Source of the DNA: JACDAL01 sp035646635
Lineage (GTDB): Bacteria; Actinomycetota; CADDZG01; WHSQ01
Assembly (NCBI GenBank): GCA_035646635.1
Contig: DASRPA010000180.1
Span: 1 to 27,544, forward strand
Length of the DNA stretch: 27,544 nt
Direction of reading: 5' to 3'
The notes beneath the pieces were generated by a model. That model worked only from the letters and a program-made list of their open reading frames with translations, did not search any database and was not told the origin of the DNA. Each line of letters opens with the position of its first letter. The first letter of the stretch is position 1. A program made the position numbers and the translations under genes. Below, piece by piece: positions 21,840-27,544 of the stretch.

Positions 21840-22658
21840 TCAGCTCAGCCGCCAGCCCGGGTTGACTGGGCCGTAGCCCGAGCCCAGGCGCAGGCTTCTC
21901 TCGATGGCGCCGGCCACGAAGGCCTTGGCGTCCGCCACGGCCTCCGCCATGCCGGCCCCCTTCGCCAGCCCCGCGGTCACCGCCGCCGCCAATACGCAAC
22001 CGGTGCCGTGGGTGTCCTGAGTGTCGAAGCGGGGGCCACGAAGCTCCTCCACCGAGGCTCCGTCGAAGAACACGTCGACGGCCGAGTCCTCACCCTGCAG
22101 GTGGCCGCCCTTCACCAGCACGGCTTCGGGGCCGAGGTCGGCCACTTCGCGAGCGGCCTCCTTCATCTCCTCGAGCGTGTTCACCGAATGGCCCAGCAGC
22201 ATTTCGGCTTCGTGCAGGTTGGGGGTGATAAGAGCGGCGTGAGGGAGCAGCAGCGTCTTCAGGGCATCGACTGCATCCTCCGCCAGAAGGCGGCTTCCGT
22301 GCTTTGACACCGACACCGGATCCACGACCAAAGGAGAAATGCGGTGGACGACCACAGCTTCGGCGACCGCCTCCACGATCGCGGCCGAGGCCAGCATGCC
22401 GGTCTTGGCGGCGTCGACGCCGAGGTCAGAGACGACCGCGTGGATCTGCTCCACCACGAATGCGGCGGGGACCTCGTGCACGCCCGTGACCCCCGTCGTG
22501 TTCTGGGCGGTCAGCGCAGTCACGGCACTCATGCCGTGGCAGCCGAACGCCATGAACACCTTGAGGTCGGCCTGGATCCCCGCTCCTCCCCCGGAGTCAG
22601 ACCCGGCGATCGTCAGAGCGGTGGGCACGTTCTCTAGCGGTCTTGCAGGTGCTGCCAT
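21840..22658 (-). CDS. thiD: Hydroxymethylpyrimidine/phosphomethylpyrimidine kinase
   Basis: Ribokinase-fold enzyme that phosphorylates 4-amino-5-hydroxymethyl-2-methylpyrimidine and its monophosphate for thiamine synthesis. The 272 residues contain TIAGSDSGGGAGIQADLK (16-33), the family N-terminal signature. They also have VVDPV (111-115) and the anion-hole/catalytic motif DTHGTGC (215-221), whose last Cys is typical of ThiD. The ATG at 22658 is supported by AGGAG 6 nt upstream and overlaps thiL by 25 nt, so translation is coupled. Convergent with the membrane-protein gene on the other strand. Confidence 0.95.
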   Translation of the reverse strand: MAAPARPLENVPTALTIAGSDSGGGAGIQADLKVFMAFGCHGMSAVTALTAQNTTGVTGVHEVPAAFVVEQIHAVVSDLGVDAAKTGMLASAAIVEAVAEAVVVHRISPLVVDPVSVSKHGSRLLAEDAVDALKTLLLPHAALITPNLHEAEMLLGHSVNTLEEMKEAAREVADLGPEAVLVKGGHLQGEDSAVDVFFDGASVEELRGPRFDTQDTHGTGCVLAAAVTAGLAKGAGMAEAVADAKAFVAGAIERSLRLGSGYGPVNPGWRLS

Positions 22659-23641
22659 CCCAAGCTCCTGAAGTGGTCCAAGTCTTCTCTCCCCACTCTC
22701 CTACCATCCGCCACGACCATGCCGATGCGTGTCATCCCCACCCCCAGCTCGCGCAGGCCCGCTTCGGCGGAGCCGACGTCGGTCTCCTCGATGGCGAACA
22801 GGAGCTCGTAATCCTCCCCTCCCGTGAGAGCCAGGAGCAGGGGATCGAGTTCCCCCCAGTCAGGCTCTGACGCCAGCACCAAGAGATCCGGATCGACCGG
22901 GATCTCCTCCGGGTCGACCTCGCAGCCCGCGCCGGAGGCGTCGAGCAGGTTGGAGAGGTCGACCGCCAATCCGTCGGAGACATCGATCATGGCCGTGGCC
23001 AGCCCCGCGAGCGCGAGGCCCGCCTCGGGGCGCGCCTGCGGTCGCAACTGGCGGGTGCGAAGCCTCGCCTCGTGCACCGCTGGCTCTGTGACGGTCGAGG
23101 TTTGCAGGCTTCGGAGGCCCGCAGCCGCTCCTCCCAAGAAACCGGTCACGCACAGTGCGTGACCTGCTGCGGCGCCGGAACGCAGCACCGGGCCGTTCGA
23201 CCCCACCTCCCCGGTGAGGGCGACCGTGATCGAGATCTCGGAGGCCGCGCCGACGTCACCGCCGGCCAGCCCCACCCGCCAGCGCGATGCGGCTTCGGCC
23301 AGGCCGGCGGCAATATCGTCGGCGACGGCGACGGAGGTCTCCACCGGCAGGCTCAACGACACCACCGCGTGCCGCGGCGTGGCGCCCATGGCGGCGATAT
23401 CGGAGACGTTCGCAGCCATCGCCTTCCACCCCGCGTCCTTGCCCGAGCCGCCCGAGCCGCGCGCCAGGTCGAAGTCGAGCTTGTCGGTCAGCGTGTCGAT
23501 AGTAAGCACGAAGCGAGTCGAGCCCGCGGTTATGACCGCGGCATCATCACCGGCCCACAATTCGCCTTCGGGCGCGGGGGGCAGGCGCTCGACGATCCTG
23601 CGAATCAGTCCGCGCTCCCCGAGCTCCCCCACTCTATTCAC
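22634..23641 (-). CDS. thiL: Thiamine-monophosphate kinase
   Basis: Converts thiamine monophosphate to the cofactor thiamine diphosphate using ATP. The 335 residues carry the AIR-synthase-like motifs GDDAAV, GWKAMAANVSDIAAMGATP, GGD, MIDVSDGLAVDL and LTGGEDYELLF. A canonical DxLVEGVHF motif is replaced by DTLTDKLDF. The start is GTG at 23641 with GGAGG 7 nt upstream; that initiation region is a tandem duplicate of the one just before it. It follows pckA by 77 bp and is coupled to thiD. Confidence 0.94.
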   Translation of the reverse strand: MNRVGELGERGLIRRIVERLPPAPEGELWAGDDAAVITAGSTRFVLTIDTLTDKLDFDLARGSGGSGKDAGWKAMAANVSDIAAMGATPRHAVVSLSLPVETSVAVADDIAAGLAEAASRWRVGLAGGDVGAASEISITVALTGEVGSNGPVLRSGAAAGHALCVTGFLGGAAAGLRSLQTSTVTEPAVHEARLRTRQLRPQARPEAGLALAGLATAMIDVSDGLAVDLSNLLDASGAGCEVDPEEIPVDPDLLVLASEPDWGELDPLLLALTGGEDYELLFAIEETDVGSAEAGLRELGVGMTRIGMVVADGRRVGREDLDHFRSLGWQHLQDR

Positions 23642-23695
23642 ACGCGATCCTCCAGCGGATCGCCACTCTATTCACGCGATCCTCCAGCGGATCGC
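23630..23695 (-). repeat. Tandem duplication of the thiL translation-initiation region
   Basis: Two adjacent units, 23630-23663 and 23664-23695, are identical apart from a 2-bp insertion (GT on the coding strand) in the thiL-proximal one. Each contains GGAGG and a GTG followed by AATAGAGTGG, so both the ribosome-binding site and start codon are duplicated. Confidence 0.9.
23634..23675 (-). CDS. Possible 13-residue leader ORF upstream of thiL
   Basis: GTG at 23675 has GGAGG 5 nt upstream and reads through 13 codons (product VNRVAIRWRIACE, with the initiator as Met). It stops at a TAG lying 6-8 nt inside thiL. It was created by the duplication described here. Termination overlapping the thiL start could couple translation of the two. 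Expression is inferred only from the intact ribosome-binding site. Confidence 0.45.
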   Translation of the reverse strand: MNRVAIRWRIACE

Positions 23696-23718
23696 TCCGG
23701 AGGGCGGCTGGGGCCGGC

Positions 23719-25293
23719 TCAGCTCGCTTTCGGCCCCGCCTCGACGACCTCGGACGGCACCTCCCCGGAGAACCGTTCGAAGTTCTCGACGAACATCCGG
23801 GCGAGCTCCTTGGCCTGGGCCTCGTAGGCCTCGGGATCGTCCCACGCCTTCCGGGGATCGAGGATCTCATCGGGTACCCCCGGGCAGGTCACCGGATACT
23901 CGAGATTGAACACCGGGTGCATCCTGGTCTCCACGCCTTCGAGCTCACCACCCAGCGCAGCTCGCACCATCGCGCGTGTGTGCTCGAGGTCGATCCTCGA
24001 ACCGACTCCGTAGGGGCCGCCGGTCCAGCCCGTATTGAGGAGGAAGGCCCGCGCCCGGTGGCGGCTCATTCGTTCTTCCAGCATCTTCGAGTAGACGCTG
24101 GGGGCCAATGGAAGGAACGGGGCGCCGAAGCAGGTCGAAAAGGTGGCCTCGGGCTCGTCCGACATCCCCGCCTCGGTGCCGGCCAGCTTGGCGGTGAAGC
24201 CCGACAGGTAGTGATAGGCCGCGGCTGCTGGATTCAGGATCGAGATCGGCGGCAGGACCCCGAAGGCGTCGGCGGTGAGGAACACGATCGATTCCGCATG
24301 CCCTCCCCGGCCCTCGGGCACGTAACCGGGGATCATCTCGAGCGGGTAGGCGGCGCGTGTGTTCTCGGTCAAGGAATCGTCGTCGAAGTCGACGACTCGT
24401 GTCCGGGGGTCCATGACGACGTTCTCGACGACCGAGCCGAAGGTGATCGCATTCCAGATCTGCGGCTCTTTGTCCTCAGAGAGATTGATGCACTTGGCGT
24501 AACAACCGCCTTCGAAATTGAAGATTCCGTCGTCCGACCAGCCGTGCTCATCGTCACCGATGAGCCTGCGCTCGGGGTCCGCCGACAGGGTTGTCTTGCC
24601 GGTCCCCGAAAGCCCGAAGAACAACGCCACGCCCTCGCGATCCGAGAGGTTGGCGGAGCAGTGCATCGGCAGCACTCCCTGTTGGGGCATGAGGTAGTTG
24701 GCCGCGGTGAACAACGACTTCTTGATCTCCCCCGCGTAGTAGGTGCCGCAGATCAGTACCTGCTTGCGCTCGAGGTCGAGTCCGACGAACGCGTTCGTGT
24801 TGGTGTGATCCCGCTCGGGCCGGCACTGGTAGCCCGGGGCTGCCACCACCGTGAACTCCGGCTCGAAGCCCTCGAGCTCTTCCTCCTCGAGGCGGCGGAA
24901 GAGCTGGCGGGCGAACAGCGCCTGCCACGCAAGCTCACAGATAACTCGCAGCCGGATGCGGTGCTTGGGATCGGCGCCGATGTAGCCGTCGACCACGAAC
25001 AGGTCCTTGTCCGCCAGATGGTCGCTTGCCCGCTCGAACAGAGCATCGTAGGCCTCGGGCTCGACCCCCTGGTTGGTCGCGCTCCACGCGATCTGCTTCT
25101 CGCTCTCTCCGTGGCGCACGAAGAACTTGTCCTTCGGCGACCTGCCGGCGCGCTCACCCGTGAGCGCGACCAGCGCCCCCGACGCCGCCAGTAGTGACTC
25201 GTCCCTGCAGGTTGCATGCTCTATCAGCTCGGCGGCGCTCCGGTTGCGCATGATCCTGCCGGTCGTCTGGATTCCGCTGACCTCATCGCCCAT
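23719..25293 (-). CDS. pckA: Phosphoenolpyruvate carboxykinase (ATP)
   Basis: Gluconeogenic enzyme converting oxaloacetate and ATP to phosphoenolpyruvate, CO2 and ADP. The 524-residue protein has the oxaloacetate-binding GRSPKDKF (50-57), the P-loop GLSGTGKTTLS (227-237), the metal-binding GDDEHGW (246-252) and ENVVMDP. These are features of the ATP-dependent family (EC 4.1.1.49), not of the GTP enzyme used by mycobacteria and corynebacteria. The ATG at 25293 follows a GAGAGG site. It is divergent from the Lrp-like gene across a 268-bp region. Confidence 0.97.
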   Translation of the reverse strand: MGDEVSGIQTTGRIMRNRSAAELIEHATCRDESLLAASGALVALTGERAGRSPKDKFFVRHGESEKQIAWSATNQGVEPEAYDALFERASDHLADKDLFVVDGYIGADPKHRIRLRVICELAWQALFARQLFRRLEEEELEGFEPEFTVVAAPGYQCRPERDHTNTNAFVGLDLERKQVLICGTYYAGEIKKSLFTAANYLMPQQGVLPMHCSANLSDREGVALFFGLSGTGKTTLSADPERRLIGDDEHGWSDDGIFNFEGGCYAKCINLSEDKEPQIWNAITFGSVVENVVMDPRTRVVDFDDDSLTENTRAAYPLEMIPGYVPEGRGGHAESIVFLTADAFGVLPPISILNPAAAAYHYLSGFTAKLAGTEAGMSDEPEATFSTCFGAPFLPLAPSVYSKMLEERMSRHRARAFLLNTGWTGGPYGVGSRIDLEHTRAMVRAALGGELEGVETRMHPVFNLEYPVTCPGVPDEILDPRKAWDDPEAYEAQAKELARMFVENFERFSGEVPSEVVEAGPKAS

Positions 25294-25561
25294 CCGACGC
25301 GCCTCTCTCCCGACTGCTTGTCCACGACTGCTTCATGAGACTCTTTGCCTCGGTGGCCGATGCCCCCAGAGGGGCGAGCCTAACCGCGGCTTGCCGGCTC
25401 ACAGCCGTGGCGGCCCACACACAGCCTTTACGTCGAGAGCTTGTCTGGCTTACCCTTAGCTCGCGACCGCCCGGCTACGGTAAGGAGGTCGGGGGGCAAT
25501 CCAGGCAGCGGGGAATCACGACCATCGACCGGAAAAGGCAGACAAACAAGGGAGGGCGAGG
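25294..25561. other. Divergent region between pckA and the Lrp-domain gene
   Basis: No gene or tRNA is seen. On the plus strand TACCCT (25451-25456) lies 17 bp after TTACGT (25428-25433), a weak promoter candidate for the downstream gene. No recognisable riboswitch or strong terminator is present. Confidence 0.35.
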
Positions 25562-25801
25562 GTGGCGGACGTTCAGGCGTACATCCTGATCCAGACGGAA
25601 GTTGGCAAAGCCGCGCAGGTAGCGACTGAGGTGCGCGAGATCTCGGGCGTCGGCGCAGCGGAGGACGTCACCGGGCCCTACGACGTGATCGTCAGAGCCA
25701 GCGCACCCAACGTCGACGATCTCGGCAAGCTGGTAGTCGCCAAGATTCAATCGGTGGAAGGAATCACCCGAACTCTTACGTGCCCGGTGGTGCATCTCTG
25801 A
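25562..25801 (+). CDS. Stand-alone Lrp/AsnC ligand-binding domain protein
   Basis: A 79-residue protein consisting only of the RAM/Lrp_AsnC C-terminal domain (VQAYILIQTEVGK at the start, EDVTGPYDVIVRA in the middle, TRTLTCPVVHL at the end). It lacks the DNA-binding helix-turn-helix. Such stand-alone domains are common in actinobacteria and archaea and are thought to sense amino acids or modulate full-length Lrp proteins. The GTG at 25562 is preceded by GGGAGG. Its end overlaps the start of the following amino-acid enzyme by 22 nt, hinting at a functional link. Confidence 0.92.
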   Translation: MADVQAYILIQTEVGKAAQVATEVREISGVGAAEDVTGPYDVIVRASAPNVDDLGKLVVAKIQSVEGITRTLTCPVVHL

Positions 25802-26988
25802 GCCCTGAGGCCGGACGCGGGCTACAGACGCGCGCCGTCCACCCTCCGAGCCCTCCTTCGCAGCCCGGCGAGCCTCTCGCCCTGAGGCTCGACCCGTCCA
25901 CCACCTTCTCTTTCTCGGACGCCGAAGCCTTTGCGCGCGCCTCTGCAGAGAAAGTCGGCGCGGGCTACACCTATAGCCGCTGGGCCAACCCCACGGTCGA
26001 CGCCTTCGAGGCCGCGGTCGCAGACCTCGAGGGGGCCGAAGAGGCGGAGGCCTTCTCCTCGGGAATGGCCGCTATCGCCGCGATCTTCCTTTCCATGTGC
26101 AGCTCCGGAGACCACTTCGTGGCGGCTCGCCAGGTCTACGGCGGCACTTACGAGCTAATGCAGACGAGGTTGCCTCGCTACGGGATCTCGGCCCGGATCT
26201 TCGACGTCTCGGACTTCGACGGGATCGCCGAGGCGCTCGAGGGAGCTCGGCTGCTCTACTGCGAGACGATCGGGAACCCACGCGTGCGCGTTGCCGACCT
26301 CGACCAGCTCGCCGCTTTGGCGGCAGAGGCCGGCGTGCCCCTGGTGGTCGACAACACCTTTGCGAGCCCGTGTCTGTGCCGTCCGCTCGAGCACGGCGCC
26401 TCGGCCGTCGTTCACTCGGCCACCAAGTTCCTCGGCGGGCATCATGACCTGCTCGGGGGTGTCGTGTGTGGAGATGGGGGCTTCATTCACGAGCTGCAGG
26501 AGTTGGGGCGTGATTTCGGGGCCACCCTGTCCCCGTTCAACGCATGGCTCGCCGTGCGCGGCCTGGCGACCGTAGGCCTGCGCGTGGAGCGCGCTTGCAG
26601 CTCGGCGCTGGTGGTGGCAAGGTCCCTGAAACGCCACCCTGCAGTCGAGGCGGTCCACTACCCGGCTCTGGAAGGCGATCCCGGCAATGTCCTGGCCGAC
26701 AAGCTCCTCGGTGGGCGGGGCGGAGGCGTGCTCGGCTTCGAGGTGACGGGCGGACGGGAGCGCGCCGCCCGCTTCCAGGAGGCGCTTCGACTGGTAACCC
26801 CGGCCGCCTCGCTCGGGGGCCACCACAGCCTTCTGGTCCACGCGGCCAGCATTACCCACACGCAGCTCTCGCCGGAGGAGCTGGAGTCCGCGGGCATCTC
26901 CGAGGGCTTCTGCCGCCTCTCGGTCGGGCTGGAAGACCCGGCAGACATCATTACCGACCTCATCCGCGCCCTCGACTCCTCCGGCTGA
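25780..26988 (+). CDS. Cys/Met-metabolism PLP-dependent enzyme (trans-sulfuration family)
   Basis: Fold-type I PLP enzyme of the cystathionine gamma-synthase / gamma-lyase / methionine gamma-lyase family. The 402 residues include YTYSRWANPT (63-72), the phosphate-binding FSSGMAAIAA (92-101), DNTF (191-194) and the PLP lysine K216 in HSATKFLGGH. The Y.Y.R..NPT and SATKFLGGH motifs are those of the family, but they do not separate lyases from synthases, so the substrate is left open. The start is GTG 25780, inside the end of the Lrp-like gene, with no ribosome-binding site; coupling is likely. A CTG at 25798 is an alternative. Confidence 0.92.
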   Translation: MPGGASLSPEAGRGLQTRAVHPPSPPSQPGEPLALRLDPSTTFSFSDAEAFARASAEKVGAGYTYSRWANPTVDAFEAAVADLEGAEEAEAFSSGMAAIAAIFLSMCSSGDHFVAARQVYGGTYELMQTRLPRYGISARIFDVSDFDGIAEALEGARLLYCETIGNPRVRVADLDQLAALAAEAGVPLVVDNTFASPCLCRPLEHGASAVVHSATKFLGGHHDLLGGVVCGDGGFIHELQELGRDFGATLSPFNAWLAVRGLATVGLRVERACSSALVVARSLKRHPAVEAVHYPALEGDPGNVLADKLLGGRGGGVLGFEVTGGRERAARFQEALRLVTPAASLGGHHSLLVHAASITHTQLSPEELESAGISEGFCRLSVGLEDPADIITDLIRALDSSG

Positions 26989-27013
26989 GGCATTCAAACG
27001 CGTTCAACGCGCT

Positions 27014-27040
27014 CCTGGGTACCGATTCCGTACCTCCAGG
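27014..27040 (+). terminator. Hairpin after the Cys/Met PLP enzyme gene
   Basis: CCTGG/CCAGG outside GTAC/GTAC form a stem with a 2-nt bulge and a 7-nt loop. A second small hairpin GCGCT/AGCGC follows at 27040-27052. It lies 25 nt after the stop. There is no U-tract, so it is only a possible terminator. Confidence 0.35.
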
Positions 27041-27243
27041 CGCTCTGAGCGCGATTGGCTACGTGACCCGGCCTACCCCGCAGGGACTAGCCCATTTGGG
27101 CCACTAAGACCATCCGTAGCGGCCATAGAAATTTTTCCCTTTTCCTGGCACCATTTGGAGGAATAACAACGGTGACGCTATTGGGGGGGACCAGCAATGG
27201 GGACAGGCAAAGGCAGAGCCGGGTGCCGTAACTCCGTACCTCC
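27017..27243 (+). repeat. Two related inverted-repeat elements
   Basis: GGGTACCGATTCCGTACC (27017-27034) and a diverged second version at 27221-27240 (GGGTGCCGTAACTCCGTACC) both end in TCC. The second lies inside a small ORF. Confidence 0.4.
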
Positions 27244-27388
27244 TCGGCGGGGGCCGCGCGCTCTCGACATCGGCGAAGAGGGGCAACCGGAGACCTGGGA
27301 GCCAACCGTCACGCCGATCCCGGAGCGTCACCCCGTTCCCGCGCGGCAACCGCAGGAGGCGCCCGAGCCGGCCACGGTGCCGGTATGA
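27197..27388 (+). CDS. Hypothetical 63-residue proline-rich protein
   Basis: Not recognised. From the ATG at 27197, with a run of G residues as a possible ribosome-binding site 7 nt upstream, it encodes a basic N-terminal half and a Pro/Glu-rich C-terminal half (TPIPERHPVPARQPQEAPEP). No membrane segment or signal peptide. Its TGA overlaps the ATG of the next ORF (ATGA), the best sign that it is real. It follows a 208-bp gene-free stretch. Confidence 0.45.
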   Translation: MGTGKGRAGCRNSVPPRRGPRALDIGEEGQPETWEPTVTPIPERHPVPARQPQEAPEPATVPV

Positions 27389-27544
27389 GGTTCTCCGACG
27401 ACGCCGGGGCCGGCGTCGCCGACTATCCGGGCACGGTCGAGGGCTGGCGCCTGTGGATCGCCAGGCGCCACGTCATCCGCTACTTCGACAACTCCTGGGG
27501 CGTTCGCCGTAAGAAGACAGGGCCCTACCTGCTCCGGAGTGTGA
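27385..27544 (+). CDS. Hypothetical protein, cut by the window end
   Basis: The first 53 codons are open to the window edge. The product is rich in Trp, Arg and aromatic residues (VEGWRLWIARRHVIRYFDNS) and is not recognised. Its start codon overlaps the stop of the preceding ORF, so the two are coupled. Codon use is GC-rich like the rest of the window. Confidence 0.5.
   Translation, partial: MRFSDDAGAGVADYPGTVEGWRLWIARRHVIRYFDNSWGVRRKKTGPYLLRSV

Noticed and set aside
23917..25194. Plus-strand open frame of about 425 codons opposite pckA
   Set aside because: Shadow of a strongly supported enzyme.

Overview
The window is a GC-rich, tightly packed stretch of bacterial chromosome. It most likely comes from an actinobacterial lineage outside the well-studied genera. 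The evidence is gene order: a SepIVA-like protein, DUF177, rpmF, rnc, acylphosphatase, smc, ftsY is the arrangement known from Mycobacterium. GTG/TTG starts, a holin-superfamily-III/DUF3618 envelope pair and ATGA stop-start overlaps are also present. I see no tRNA, rRNA, CRISPR array, transposase or integrase.

Positions 1-18653 are an almost unbroken minus-strand series of housekeeping genes. In transcription order they are recG, rsmD, coaD, sepIVA-like, DUF177, rpmF, rnc, acylphosphatase-like, smc, ftsY, ffh, rpsP, khpA, rimM, trmD, uvrC, rapZ, yvcK, gap. They cover genome repair and DNA processing (recG, uvrC), chromosome organisation (smc), the signal recognition particle and its receptor (ffh, ftsY), ribosome and tRNA maturation (rpsP, rimM, trmD, rnc, rsmD, rpmF, khpA), CoA synthesis (coaD), septum/envelope growth (sepIVA-like), and central-carbon control and glycolysis (rapZ, yvcK, gap). 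Several genes usually found inside these clusters are absent here: whiA between yvcK and gap, fpg near rnc/smc, rplS after trmD, and the DAK-family gene beside recG.

Positions 18654-19017 are a hairpin-rich divergent region. From 19018 to 21722 plus-strand genes encode L28 (probably leaderless), a YihY/BrkB membrane protein, a holin-X-like protein, a DUF3618 protein and an unidentified multi-pass membrane protein. Positions 21840-25293 (minus strand) carry ATP-type pckA, thiL and thiD. Positions 25562-26988 (plus strand) carry a stand-alone Lrp/AsnC ligand-binding domain and a Cys/Met-metabolism PLP enzyme. The right edge holds two coupled ORFs of unknown function, the second cut by the window end.

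The most unusual signals are these: an SMC of only 1023 residues with no recognisable hinge; an acylphosphatase homologue lacking both catalytic residues; a nested palindromic repeat present three times between acyP and smc with a diverged fourth copy 9 kb away; a second palindromic repeat pair upstream of rpmB sharing the same ACCACC/GGTGGT core; and a tandem duplication of the thiL ribosome-binding site and start codon that creates a 13-codon leader ORF.
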